Assembly: GCF_025717045.1 (NCBI RefSeq)
Contig: NZ_JAOVZN010000006.1
Location: 98,610-162,609 of the forward strand
Length of the DNA stretch: 64,000 nt
Direction: 5' to 3'
Origin: Flavobacterium sp. SH_e
GTDB taxonomy: Bacteria > Bacteroidota > Bacteroidia > Flavobacteriales > Flavobacteriaceae
The translations under genes were made by a program, and so were the position numbers. Of the stretch, positions 36,071-44,876 are shown one piece after another. The notes under the pieces are model-generated. The model was not told where the DNA came from and searched no databases. It saw nothing but the letters and a program-made list of their open reading frames with translations. Within the stretch, counting starts at the first letter, position 1. Each line of letters opens with the position of its first letter.

Positions 36071-36619
36071 CTATTTTCTCTCTCTAATTCTTTTATAAAA
36101 ACGGAATCCCAGCATAATTAAGACCGAGAATAAAATAATTCCGATTACGCCGAAAATCCAGTTGATGGCACTTTTTAAAACTACTAAAAAGACAACAGCA
36201 AATAGAATAATCGTAGCGCCTTCGTTCCATAAACGCATAAAATTATTGGAATATTTTACTTCATCTCTTTGTAATTGTTTAAAAATCTGATGGCATTTTC
36301 CGTGGTATAAATATAAAAGGAAAACGAAGCATAATTTTACGTGCATCCAAGGCATGGTTATCCAAACGTGACCTGCATCTGTAAAAAACAGCATCCAAAA
36401 AGCAAAAATACTCGCCAAAACCGCCGACGGCCATGTAATAATATACCACAAACGGTAGGCCATTATTTTGTATTGTGCCTGAAGAATTTCTTTTTCTGGC
36501 GAAGGCTTTTCATTGGCTTCAATTTGGTAAACAAACAAACGCACAATGTAAAACAATCCTGCAAACCAAGTTATTACAAAAATAAGATGAAGCGATTTTA
36601 GATAATTATAATATTCCAT
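36071..36619 (-). CDS. hemJ: HemJ protoporphyrinogen IX oxidase
   Basis: The 182-aa membrane protein matches the UPF0093/CopD-like HemJ family, which oxidises protoporphyrinogen IX to protoporphyrin IX. The start LKSLHLIFVITWFAGLFYIVRL has the conserved histidine and tryptophan. TWPSAVLA, HVKLCFVFLLYLYHG and NEGATIILFAVVFLVVLK follow in the family order over four or five helices. The usual name CopD reflects the fold. It starts where a lipoprotein gene stops (1-bp overlap), and ferrochelatase is 7 bp further upstream, so hemH-lipoprotein-hemJ is one operon. Confidence 0.85.
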   Translation of the reverse strand: MEYYNYLKSLHLIFVITWFAGLFYIVRLFVYQIEANEKPSPEKEILQAQYKIMAYRLWYIITWPSAVLASIFAFWMLFFTDAGHVWITMPWMHVKLCFVFLLYLYHGKCHQIFKQLQRDEVKYSNNFMRLWNEGATIILFAVVFLVVLKSAINWIFGVIGIILFSVLIMLGFRFYKRIRERK

Positions 36620-37191
36620 TACTTCTTAAATGTAGATTTTTTAAAAAGATCAATCATTTCTTTACCATCATCTTCATCTTCATAAACGATTGAATTGACA
36701 AAGATCTTATCATTAAAACCTCTAGAAAAAATAACTAGTGTTACGACTTTTTTCCCATCCTCAGTTATTTCTATTTTAGCTCTTCTAAATGGCAAACCCG
36801 AAATATTTTCAGTAGTTACTGAGTAATCTCCCATTTTACCTTTCGGATAAATTTTACCAACATCCTTTAAAAGAAGAAAATCTTTTAATTTCATATTTAG
36901 ATCAAGCGCTCGAACATCATTTCCAAAGAAATCTTCGTAATTCACTGAAAAATAATTGGCTTCGTCTTTCTTAAAAACAACAATCGAGTGCTTCTTTTTA
37001 GCTAAAGCAGTATCACCTTTAATATCGGCTTTTTCCTTTAAATTTACTTTTTCATAATCATCTGGAACAGAAATCTGCCAATTGAATGTTTTATCGTAAA
37101 AATTATTATCTGCAAGAGAATTGTTTTTTTTGCAACCTGAAAGAGTTACTAAAACAAGAAATAAAACGGAAATACTTTTTAATTTATTCAT
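36619..37191 (-). CDS. Putative lipoprotein, 190 aa
   Basis: The signal peptide ends with VTLSGC (Cys near 20), so the protein is likely lipid-anchored. The rest is a mixed alpha/beta body with no recognised domain. It sits between hemH and hemJ with overlaps or a 7-bp gap, which suggests one transcript. Whether it helps heme export, folding of HemJ or something unrelated is not known. Confidence 0.75.
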   Translation of the reverse strand: MNKLKSISVLFLVLVTLSGCKKNNSLADNNFYDKTFNWQISVPDDYEKVNLKEKADIKGDTALAKKKHSIVVFKKDEANYFSVNYEDFFGNDVRALDLNMKLKDFLLLKDVGKIYPKGKMGDYSVTTENISGLPFRRAKIEITEDGKKVVTLVIFSRGFNDKIFVNSIVYEDEDDGKEMIDLFKKSTFKK

Positions 37192-37198
37192 CTAATAT

Positions 37199-38218
37199 TT
37201 ATTTAGCCCAATCGTTAATCCAATTAGAAACAGTTTGACACCATTCGTCTTCGTCATTTAAACAAGGAATTGCCAAGAATTCTTCTCCTCCATTTGCTTC
37301 AAAATCTTCTTTAGCGCGCATAGCGATTTCTTCCAAAGTTTCTAAACAATCCGTTACGAAAGCTGGAGTTACAACCGCAATTTTCTTAATTCCTTTTGAC
37401 GGCATATTGTCAATTTCAACATCAGTATATGGTTCAAGCCATTTGTCGCCTGCCAATCTTGACTGGAAAGTAACACAATATTTATCTTTTGGAATGCCTA
37501 ATTGTTCTACAACCAAACGCGTTGTTTCGTAACAATGTGTTCTATAACAGAATTCTGCTTCTGGAGTTCCTACTTCGCAGCACATTTCATTGGTTACGAA
37601 TTTTTTATGCGACTTTGTTTTATCCGTTTTGCGAACGTGACGCTCAGGAATTCCGTGATATGAAAATACTAGTTGATCGTATTCAAATCCTCTCAAATGT
37701 TTTTGAATGGAATCTGCCACATTTTTAATATAATCTGGTTTATTATAAAATGCGGGAACATCACTAAACCTCATGTGCGGGAATTTGTTCTTACGAATTT
37801 CTTCTGCTAAAACTAAAATTGTCAAAGTAGAAGCCATTGCATATTGAGGATACAATGGAAAAAGCAATACTTCAGTAACACCTTGATCGCTCAATTCCTG
37901 CAAACCTTTTTCGATTGTCATTGACCCATAACGCATTGCAAGTGAAACAGGAATGTTAGATAATGGCTGTACTTTTTTGTGCATTCTTTCAGAAAGAACG
38001 ATTAACGGAGAACCTTCTTCCCACCAGATTTTCGCATAAGCGTGTGCAGATTCTTCAGGTCTTTTTCTTAGAATAATTCCGCGAACTAATAATGCTCTCA
38101 ATAAATACGGAACATCGATGACGTATTTATCCATTAAAAATTCATCTAAATAAGGTTTTACATCTTTTGGAGTTGGACTATCCGGAGATCCTAAGTTTAT
38201 TAATAGTGCGCCTTTCAT
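37199..38218 (-). CDS. hemH: Ferrochelatase
   Basis: This enzyme inserts Fe2+ into protoporphyrin IX to give heme. The 339-aa protein has the family start GALLINLGSPDSPTPKDVKPY, the active-site region LVFSYHGIPERHVRKTD with the catalytic histidine, and VTPAFVTDCLETLEEI in the second half. Four cysteines (ECCEVGTPEAEFCYRTHCY region) suggest a [2Fe-2S] site, although binding is not proved. It heads the minus-strand hemH-lipoprotein-hemJ operon and faces away from hemA. Confidence 0.95.
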   Translation of the reverse strand: MKGALLINLGSPDSPTPKDVKPYLDEFLMDKYVIDVPYLLRALLVRGIILRKRPEESAHAYAKIWWEEGSPLIVLSERMHKKVQPLSNIPVSLAMRYGSMTIEKGLQELSDQGVTEVLLFPLYPQYAMASTLTILVLAEEIRKNKFPHMRFSDVPAFYNKPDYIKNVADSIQKHLRGFEYDQLVFSYHGIPERHVRKTDKTKSHKKFVTNEMCCEVGTPEAEFCYRTHCYETTRLVVEQLGIPKDKYCVTFQSRLAGDKWLEPYTDVEIDNMPSKGIKKIAVVTPAFVTDCLETLEEIAMRAKEDFEANGGEEFLAIPCLNDEDEWCQTVSNWINDWAK

Positions 38219-38355
38219 TATTATTTTTTGCTTTAAGCTTTTTATTTGTTTTTAAAAATTTCGACAAAAGTAGAACTTGCAACTTTTTCGAAATATGATA
38301 ATTATTACTTTTTAATTATGTTCTTATTTATAAAATTGATTCCTAATTTAAAAAC

Positions 38356-38718
38356 TCATTTTATATTATTAACTTCTATATGCATTTTTTCTTCCCAGCC
38401 TTTTCCATTTCGCTTCTCAAGATAAACATCGGTTATTTTTCGATATTCATTTGCGGCAGCATCTAACTCTTTATCACCAACAATGCATCCGAGATTCTTA
38501 CTGTATAATCCATATTTATTATAGATAGTCGTTTTTCTATTATTCCTCAATAATTCTAATGAGTCTCTTGGCGGAAGTGGCAAACCAAAACCAAATGTCT
38601 TTACACTATCGGCTTCAATATCATGAAATGCCATATTTCTATATTCAATGACAAGCGGACTTTCTTCAGATTTACAGCTCAAAAAAACAATTAAAATAGG
38701 GAAAATAACTTTCTTCAT
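38356..38718 (-). CDS. Putative lipoprotein, 120 aa
   Basis: A short signal peptide ends in FLSC (Cys near 15), so the mature protein is probably lipidated. No domain is recognised. It starts 3 bp after the AraC-type gene stop, so they are probably co-transcribed on the minus strand and could form a unit separate from hemH. Confidence 0.7.
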   Translation of the reverse strand: MKKVIFPILIVFLSCKSEESPLVIEYRNMAFHDIEADSVKTFGFGLPLPPRDSLELLRNNRKTTIYNKYGLYSKNLGCIVGDKELDAAANEYRKITDVYLEKRNGKGWEEKMHIEVNNIK

Positions 38719-38721
38719 TTA

Positions 38722-39597
38722 TTAAACATTCGCATTAATCGACATTAAATATTTTTTGGGTGTTGTTCCGAATTTCTTTTTGAATGCGGCTATGAAGTGA
38801 CTCCCTGTGCTGTAACCAATTTTCAAACCAACTTCGTTTACATTATAAGAACCGCTGTCTAAAAGTTTTCTCGCGAAATCCATTTTGTAATCAAATAAGA
38901 AGCCATAAACTGTATCGCCGTAAATTTGCTTGAAACCCATTTTTAGCTTTTTCAAATTCAAACCGATTTCATCTGCTAGTTCTTGCAATCCTGGCGGTTC
39001 GGCCATATTTGCAATTACAATTTCTTTGGCTTTTCTGATTTTTAGGACATTATCTTCGTCAATCAAAAACGGACATTGTTCTGCATTCGGATCTTCAGTT
39101 CTATTGAAATATAAACTCAATAATTCGTATCCTTTTCCTTTATAATAAAGGTTTTTAATAGATGGATGAAGATTGTAATGGAACAACTGACTCAAAACAA
39201 TTGCCATTGATGGACTGATATTTCCTTCGTTATAATACTTTTTATCCTTATTGTCAGGACTTAAAAAAGTAATATAATCAGCTTCGGCAGAAAATAATGC
39301 GTGAAATTTCTTGATTGATACAATTACTGAAATTGCCCACGAGTTTGGAGCCAGCTCTAAATTTAGGGGCAATTCTTTCTGTGGATTGTATAAAAGCAGC
39401 GATTTTTCTTCTTTCAATTCTAAAGCATAATTGCCTTGATTGAATAAGAATTTTGCATTGCCTTTTATCCCGAAGTGAAACTGTATCAGGCCAGTACCTA
39501 TTATTTCGTGCTGTGCATAGAAAGGTTCTGAACCATCATTTTGAAAACGAATCAGCGTAAAGTCGTCTTCAATTTTTATAACTTCTTGAGAACTCAT
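38722..39597 (-). CDS. AraC family transcriptional regulator
   Basis: The 291-aa protein has an N-terminal cupin-like ligand domain and a C-terminal two-HTH AraC domain (about 195-288), with GLQELADEIGLNLKKLKMGF and VGLKIGYSTGSHFIAAFKKKFGTTPKKY. The layout resembles PchR-like regulators, which respond to small iron-related ligands. It is divergent from hemA with about 200 bp between, so it is a candidate regulator of the heme operon. The ligand is unknown, and the link to hemA is inferred from position. Confidence 0.88.
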   Translation of the reverse strand: MSSQEVIKIEDDFTLIRFQNDGSEPFYAQHEIIGTGLIQFHFGIKGNAKFLFNQGNYALELKEEKSLLLYNPQKELPLNLELAPNSWAISVIVSIKKFHALFSAEADYITFLSPDNKDKKYYNEGNISPSMAIVLSQLFHYNLHPSIKNLYYKGKGYELLSLYFNRTEDPNAEQCPFLIDEDNVLKIRKAKEIVIANMAEPPGLQELADEIGLNLKKLKMGFKQIYGDTVYGFLFDYKMDFARKLLDSGSYNVNEVGLKIGYSTGSHFIAAFKKKFGTTPKKYLMSINANV

Positions 39598-39792
39598 AGC
39601 GATATTTTTTTGAAACGAAAATCAAAACAAACTCAAAATGTTATTTAGAATCGCTCTAAACTAATCACTTCAAAGGAGCTGATTTTGCTACAAAAGTAGC
39701 CTTTTTTACTCAAAAACACCTATTTAGGTTCAAAAAAACATACAGCGACATAAAAAGTACTTTTAGCGTTACTTTTATAAACACTATAGTAA

Positions 39793-39800
39793 TAATTTTG
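39793..39800 (+). promoter_or_regulatory. -7 element of the hemA operon (TAATTTTG)
   Basis: TAATTTTG fits TAnnTTTG and lies 24 bp before the ATG at 39825. The open frame reaches 39798, which overlaps this element, so the start at 39825 is preferred. No clear TTG box is seen upstream. Confidence 0.5.
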
Positions 39801-39824
39801 TTGCACTTTTATGAAAGTGAATTT

Positions 39825-41075
39825 ATGGAAAACAATAACGTACCGAAACACCTTTATTTTTACTCAGTTGGTCTGAGTTATAAAAAAGCTGATGCTGAGG
39901 TCAGAGGTCAATTTAGTTTGGATGCCGTTGCGAAAACGCGATTGCTGGAACAAGCTAAAAACGAGGGAATAGAAAGTTTAATAGTTACTTCAACTTGCAA
40001 CAGAACCGAAATTTACGGTTTTGCTGAACATCCATTTCAATTAATAAAACTTATCTGCGATAATAGTAACGGCTCTGTAGATGCTTTTCAAAAAGTAGGT
40101 TTCGTTTACAAAAATCAAGAAGCGATCAATCACTTATTTCGTGTAGGAACTGGTTTAGACAGTCAGATTTTAGGTGATTTCGAAATTATATCTCAAATCA
40201 AAACTTCTTTTATTCATTCAAAATCAATGGGATTGGCCAATGCTTTTATGGAAAGATTGGTAAATGCCGTTATTCAAGCAAGTAAAAGAATCAAAACTGA
40301 AACAGAAATCAGTTCTGGTGCAACTTCGGTTTCTTTTGCCTCTGTACAATATATTTTGAAAAATGTTGAAGACATCAGCAACAAAAATATTCTACTTTTT
40401 GGAACTGGAAAAATCGGAAGAAATACTTGTGAGAATTTAGTAAAACATACTAAAAACGAACATATCACTTTAATCAACCGAACTAAAGACAAAGCTGAAA
40501 AATTGGCTGGAAAACTAAATTTGATTGTTAAAGATTACTCTGAATTGCATTTAGAACTTCAAAAAGCTGATGTTGTAGTTGTTGCAACTGGCGCGCAAAA
40601 TCCAACGGTTGATAAAGCAATTTTGAATCTTAAAAAACCTTTATTGATTCTGGATTTATCAATTCCGAAAAACGTAAATGAAAACGTAGAGGAATTAGAA
40701 GGCGTAACTTTAATTCATATGGATTATTTGTCTCAATTGACAGATGAAACTTTGGAAAACAGAAAATTACACATTCCGGCTGCAGAAGCAATTATCGAAG
40801 AAATCAAAGAAGAATTTGTTACTTGGATGAAAGGAAGAAAATTTGCTCCGACGATCAATGCTTTAAAAGAAAAATTAAACGCTATTAAAGCTTCTGAACT
40901 AGATTTTCAAAGTAAAAAAATCGCCGATTTTAATGAGGAACAAGCTGAAATTATCAGTAACCGAATCATTCAAAAAATCACTACACATTTTGCCAATCAT
41001 TTAAAAGACGACGATACCATGGTCGATGAAAGCATCGAATGGATCGAAAAAGTCTTCAAAATAAAAGCATCTTAA
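39825..41075 (+). CDS. hemA: Glutamyl-tRNA reductase
   Basis: This enzyme reduces glutamyl-tRNA to glutamate-1-semialdehyde, the first step of the C5 route to heme. The 416-aa protein (from 39825) has catalytic Cys58 in VTSTCNRTEIYG, the NADPH-binding fold GTGKIGRNTCENL and the C-terminal dimerisation helices. The next enzyme, HemL, is not in the window. The start is fixed by the promoter and by family length. hemC follows after 100 bp, of which a 73-bp dispersed element takes most. Confidence 0.95.
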   Translation: MENNNVPKHLYFYSVGLSYKKADAEVRGQFSLDAVAKTRLLEQAKNEGIESLIVTSTCNRTEIYGFAEHPFQLIKLICDNSNGSVDAFQKVGFVYKNQEAINHLFRVGTGLDSQILGDFEIISQIKTSFIHSKSMGLANAFMERLVNAVIQASKRIKTETEISSGATSVSFASVQYILKNVEDISNKNILLFGTGKIGRNTCENLVKHTKNEHITLINRTKDKAEKLAGKLNLIVKDYSELHLELQKADVVVVATGAQNPTVDKAILNLKKPLLILDLSIPKNVNENVEELEGVTLIHMDYLSQLTDETLENRKLHIPAAEAIIEEIKEEFVTWMKGRKFAPTINALKEKLNAIKASELDFQSKKIADFNEEQAEIISNRIIQKITTHFANHLKDDDTMVDESIEWIEKVFKIKAS

Positions 41076-41089
41076 CAAAATCAAATTTT

Positions 41090-41162
41090 AAACCATATAA
41101 GTTCATTTAAAAACTGTGTTTTACCCAAACTGCTTAAATTTACTTTTATAACTTATATGGTT
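41090..41162. repeat. 73-bp dispersed element with AACCATATAAG ends, copy 2
   Basis: The ends AACCATATAAGTT (41091-41103) and AACTTATATGGTT (41150-41162) are perfect inverted repeats. Read on the minus strand, the centre resembles copy 1 at 28176-28243 (TTTAAG, then TTTGGG, then TAAAA). It lies between hemA and hemC and ends 13 bp before the hemC start codon, so it probably lies within the hem transcript. Confidence 0.8.
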
Positions 41163-41175
41163 CAAGAAACAAAAC

Positions 41176-42099
41176 ATGGCTGAAAAAACAATCAGAATTG
41201 GAACACGCGATAGCGAATTAGCACTTTGGCAAGCACATACTGTCGAGAAAAAACTAAACGATTTAGGTTATAAAACCTCAATTGTTGCGGTTAAATCTCA
41301 AGGTGATATTATTCTGGACAAACCTCTTTACGAATTAGGAATCACTGGAATTTTCACTAAAACCTTAGACATTGCCATGATTAATGGCGATATTGATATT
41401 GCTGTGCATTCTATGAAAGATGTACCAACAGCTTTACCAAAAGGTATCGTTCAAGGTGCGGTTTTGCCAAGAGCCAATGTTTTAGACATTTTAGTTCATA
41501 AAGGAAATCCTGATTTTGCAAATCCAAGTACCATTGCAACTGGAAGTTTGCGTCGTCAGGCGCAATGGTTCAATAAATACCCAAATCATACTGTAGTAGA
41601 TTTACGCGGAAACGTAAATACGCGTATGCAGAAGTTACAAGATAACGAATGGGACGGAGCTGTTTTTGCTGCTGCTGGTTTGGAAAGAATTAATCTGAAA
41701 CCCGAAAATTACATCAATTTAGATTGGATGATTCCTGCGCCAGCTCAAGGTGCAATGCTGGTTGTTGGAATGGAAAATGACAACTACACTTTGGATGCAC
41801 TTTCTCAATTAAATGATATCGAAACTGAAATTTGTACTTATATAGAGCGTCAGTTTTTAAGAACTCTTGAAGGTGGATGTACTGCCCCAATTGGAGCTTT
41901 AGTAACTTATAACGAAGATGAAGACACTTTACATTTTCAAGGTGTTTTACTTTCTATTGATGGAAAACAAAAACTGGAAATCAATAAAACGGTTGACATT
42001 TCACAATGGAAAAAACTAGGTTTCAATTCAGCCCAGGAGATTTTGAATAATGGTGGAACGGAATTAATGCAGAAAATCAAAGAATCCCTGAAGAAATAA
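41176..42099 (+). CDS. hemC: Hydroxymethylbilane synthase
   Basis: The enzyme joins four porphobilinogens into hydroxymethylbilane. The 307-aa protein has the dipyrromethane cofactor cysteine in LEGGCTAPIG (Cys235), DLRGNVNTRM and the catalytic loop IAVHSMKDVP (near 75-84). The length is normal. Its stop codon overlaps the hemD start by 1 base (TAATG), which indicates coupled translation of two enzymes that act in sequence. Confidence 0.96.
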   Translation: MAEKTIRIGTRDSELALWQAHTVEKKLNDLGYKTSIVAVKSQGDIILDKPLYELGITGIFTKTLDIAMINGDIDIAVHSMKDVPTALPKGIVQGAVLPRANVLDILVHKGNPDFANPSTIATGSLRRQAQWFNKYPNHTVVDLRGNVNTRMQKLQDNEWDGAVFAAAGLERINLKPENYINLDWMIPAPAQGAMLVVGMENDNYTLDALSQLNDIETEICTYIERQFLRTLEGGCTAPIGALVTYNEDEDTLHFQGVLLSIDGKQKLEINKTVDISQWKKLGFNSAQEILNNGGTELMQKIKESLKK

Positions 42100-42776
42100 T
42101 GGCAAACCCAGTTCAAATACTCTCTACAAAAATATTATCTCCTTTTCATAAGCAAGAGCTAATGAAATATGGCGTTGAATTAATCGAAGCCGATTTCATT
42201 AAAACCGAAAACAAACCTTTCGAATTAAAGGACCTCAACGAAAGTCTGATTTTTACAAGTCAAAACGCCGTTCACAGCGTTTTATCAAATCCAAAATCAG
42301 AAGAATTAATCCCGAAGCTTCGGGAGAAAAACGTGTATTGCGTTGGAATTAAAACCAAAAATCTTTTAGAAGAAAACGGATTCAACGTTGTAGCTTACAC
42401 CGGTTATGCTACTGATTTGGCTGAAATTATCACTTTGATTTATGGAAATGAAAGTTATACTTTTTTCAGCGGAAACCTGAGAAGAGATACTTTGCCCGAA
42501 GCTTTAAAAGAAAACGGAATTAAATTCAACGAAATTCAGGTTTACGAAACTACGTTGCAACCTCAGAAAATAAAAGCAAATCCAGAAGCGATTTTGTTTT
42601 TTAGTCCGTCTGGAGTTAAAAGTTATCTGAAAGACAATACTATAAACAAACAAATCTGTTTCTGCATTGGCGATACAACCGCAGAAGCTTTATTGAAAGT
42701 AACAAAAAATATCATCATCGCAGATCAGCCCACAATTGAAGACGTGATCGAAGATGTAATTCACGAATATAAATAA
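42099..42776 (+). CDS. hemD: Uroporphyrinogen-III synthase
   Basis: This enzyme closes hydroxymethylbilane with inversion of ring D. The 225-aa protein is weakly conserved, as is usual for HemD. It has the typical two-domain pattern: FTSQNAVHSV near residue 50, VAYTGYATDLAEII near 100, and FFSPSGVKSYL near 165. Its place between hemC and hemE and the coupled start make the call safe. A period-8 array lies between it and hemE. Confidence 0.9.
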   Translation: MANPVQILSTKILSPFHKQELMKYGVELIEADFIKTENKPFELKDLNESLIFTSQNAVHSVLSNPKSEELIPKLREKNVYCVGIKTKNLLEENGFNVVAYTGYATDLAEIITLIYGNESYTFFSGNLRRDTLPEALKENGIKFNEIQVYETTLQPQKIKANPEAILFFSPSGVKSYLKDNTINKQICFCIGDTTAEALLKVTKNIIIADQPTIEDVIEDVIHEYK

Positions 42777-42777
42777 G

Positions 42778-42815
42778 AACCTTTGCAACTTTGTCACTTT
42801 GAGATTTTGCAACTA
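42778..42815. repeat. Octad array between hemD and hemE
   Basis: AACCTTTG, CAACTTTG, TCACTTTG, AGATTTTG, CAACTA follow each other at exact 8-base steps. The array starts at the hemD stop codon and ends 11 bp before the hemE start codon. No inverted partner is seen. Confidence 0.75.
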
Positions 42816-42826
42816 AAATAAAAAAC

Positions 42827-43852
42827 ATGTTAAAAAACGACCTATTTTTAAAAGCATTAAAAGGAGAAACAGTACAGCGTCCGCCAGTATGGATGATGCG
42901 TCAAGCGGGAAGATATTTGCCAGAATTTAGAGAACTTCGTGATAAATATGATTTTTTTACGCGTTGCGAAACTCCAGAATTAGCTGCTGAAATTACGGTT
43001 CAGCCAATTCGTAGAATTGCTCCAGATGCTGCTATTTTATTCTCAGACATCTTGGTTGTGCCACGCGCAATGGGAATTCATGTAGAATTGAAAGACAATT
43101 TAGGTCCGATAATTCCAGATCCAATTCGCACGATGGAACAAGTAAATCAAGTTTTTGTCCCAGATGTAAATGAAACTTTAGGTTACGTTTTTGATGCGGT
43201 GAAATTGACTAAAGAAATGCTGAATGATGAAGTTCCATTAATTGGTTTCGCTGGCTCGCCTTGGACAATTTTCTGTTATGCTGTTGAAGGAAAAGGTTCT
43301 AAAAGTTTTGATACTGCAAAAGGATTCTGTTTTTCAAACCCAGTCGCAGCACATACTTTATTACAAAAAATCACCGATACGACTATTTTATATTTAAAAG
43401 AAAAAGTGAAATCTGGAGTAAATGCCGTTCAGATTTTTGATTCTTGGGGAGGAATGCTTTCTCCTGTTGACTATCAGGAATTTTCTTGGAAATATATTAA
43501 CCAGATTGTTGATGCTTTAGCAGATATTACGCCTGTTATCGTTTTTGGAAAAGGATGCTGGTTTGCTCTTGGCGAAATGGGTAAAAGTAAAGCTTCAGCT
43601 CTTGGAGTTGACTGGACTTGTACAGCAAGAAATGCACGTTACTTGTCTGGTGGAAATATTACTTTACAAGGAAACTTTGATCCGTCAAGATTACTTTCTC
43701 CAATTCCAACTATCAAGAAAATGGTTCACGAAATGATCGACGAATTCGGAAAAGACAAATATATTGTAAATTTAGGTCACGGAATTTTACCAAATATCCC
43801 TGTAGATCACGCCAAAGCGTTTATTGACGCGGTGAAGGAATACGGGAATTAA
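42827..43852 (+). CDS. hemE: Uroporphyrinogen decarboxylase
   Basis: The enzyme removes four carboxyl groups from uroporphyrinogen III to give coproporphyrinogen III. The 341-aa protein has the N-terminal signature [18 protein letters not shown], catalytic aspartate in FSDILVVP, and [12 protein letters not shown]. Length and motif order are normal for HemE. A palindromic repeat lies between it and the next gene. Confidence 0.96.
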   Translation: MLKNDLFLKALKGETVQRPPVWMMRQAGRYLPEFRELRDKYDFFTRCETPELAAEITVQPIRRIAPDAAILFSDILVVPRAMGIHVELKDNLGPIIPDPIRTMEQVNQVFVPDVNETLGYVFDAVKLTKEMLNDEVPLIGFAGSPWTIFCYAVEGKGSKSFDTAKGFCFSNPVAAHTLLQKITDTTILYLKEKVKSGVNAVQIFDSWGGMLSPVDYQEFSWKYINQIVDALADITPVIVFGKGCWFALGEMGKSKASALGVDWTCTARNARYLSGGNITLQGNFDPSRLLSPIPTIKKMVHEMIDEFGKDKYIVNLGHGILPNIPVDHAKAFIDAVKEYGN

Positions 43853-43860
43853 TTAGTGTT

Positions 43861-43905
43861 CAGTTTTCAGTCGCAGTTTTCAGATTTCGCTGCGACTGAA
43901 AACTG
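43861..43905. repeat. 16-bp perfect inverted repeat after hemE
   Basis: CAGTTTTCAGTCGCAG (43861-43876) and CTGCGACTGAAAACTG (43890-43905) are exact complements with a 13-base loop. Further CAG/CTG-containing steps extend on both sides to about 43918. It may be a terminator or processing hairpin in the hem operon. A related word, AACTGCGACTGCGACTGG, occurs at 62561-62578. Confidence 0.8.
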
Positions 43906-43923
43906 TGACTGAAAACTAAAAAC

Positions 43924-44301
43924 ATGCTCAACAAAGGTTTACGTGACGAAGAAAAAATAAGAATTGACAATGTCCTGAAAACGTTGCGAACTCTTATTTT
44001 TGTGCCTTATCCTTTGAGTAACCTGCAAATAACTGATATCGAAAATCAGCTGAAAGAATTTGCATTAAACATTGAAACTTTAATCGATTATTCGAATGAA
44101 GATTTAATTACATTATTAATGCGTCTTCATTTTGATTGGGAACAATTAGAGCAATTTGCCGATATTTTAATAGAATTTTCTAAAGCTGAAAATTATAATT
44201 TTGAAAATAAGGCTTTGGCTATTTACGAATATGTTCAAGCCGAAAGCAAAGTTTTTTCTTTTGGAATAAATTCGAAAATTTCATCTATTAAAAACAAATA
44301 A
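43924..44301 (+). CDS. Hypothetical protein, 125 aa
   Basis: I do not recognise this family. The protein is acidic and mostly helical, has no signal peptide or membrane segment, and is likely cytoplasmic. The next gene (GNAT) starts 1 bp after its stop codon, so the two are co-transcribed. It lies between hemE and hemF but has no visible link to heme. Confidence 0.7.
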   Translation: MLNKGLRDEEKIRIDNVLKTLRTLIFVPYPLSNLQITDIENQLKEFALNIETLIDYSNEDLITLLMRLHFDWEQLEQFADILIEFSKAENYNFENKALAIYEYVQAESKVFSFGINSKISSIKNK

Positions 44302-44302
44302 A

Positions 44303-44848
44303 ATGAGTTTTGCAGATTGGAAAACAGACCGAATTGAAAATATTCTTCCCGAAGAATTCTACAAACTGATTGATAAAAATAAAACTCATATCGGCAAAAC
44401 ATTTCCTGTAACACTTGCCAATTCAGATTCTCTAGAAAAAGCTCAAAATTTCATTTCTATTAGTCTTGAAAAAGAGAAAAACAAAGAAGGTTTTCATTTT
44501 TATGCCCGAGATATTAAAACCAACAATTTAATTGGTTATTTATGTGTAAAAACTATCGATTACCGCATCTCGAAATGTGAATTTGGATATTTTATTGATG
44601 AAGATTACCAAGGAAAAGGAATTACCTCAAAAATGGTTTCAGATGCACTTGAATTTTGCTTTAAGGAATTAATGCTGAATAAGGTTTTTATCTGCACATC
44701 AGAAGTTAATTTGGCCAGTCAGCGAATTGCATTAAAACATAATTTTAAACAAGAAGGAATTTTAAGAGACGAATTTAGAAATGGAGACGGCACTTTGCAA
44801 AACTCTGTTTACTTCGGACTTCTTAAATCAGAATATAATAGTCTTTAA
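44303..44848 (+). CDS. GNAT family N-acetyltransferase (RimJ/RimL-like)
   Basis: The 181-aa protein matches RimJ/RimL-type acetyltransferases, which transfer acetyl from acetyl-CoA to protein N-termini or other amines. The acetyl-CoA loop is ECEFGYFIDEDYQGKGITSKM-like, around residues 91-112 with GKGI at its core, and the C-terminal part NLASQRIALKHNFKQEGILRDEFRN is typical. The target is unknown. It follows the 125-aa gene by one base and precedes a long secreted protein. Confidence 0.88.
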   Translation: MSFADWKTDRIENILPEEFYKLIDKNKTHIGKTFPVTLANSDSLEKAQNFISISLEKEKNKEGFHFYARDIKTNNLIGYLCVKTIDYRISKCEFGYFIDEDYQGKGITSKMVSDALEFCFKELMLNKVFICTSEVNLASQRIALKHNFKQEGILRDEFRNGDGTLQNSVYFGLLKSEYNSL

Positions 44849-44876
44849 GCGAAATTTATCCCAAATCAGAAAACCA

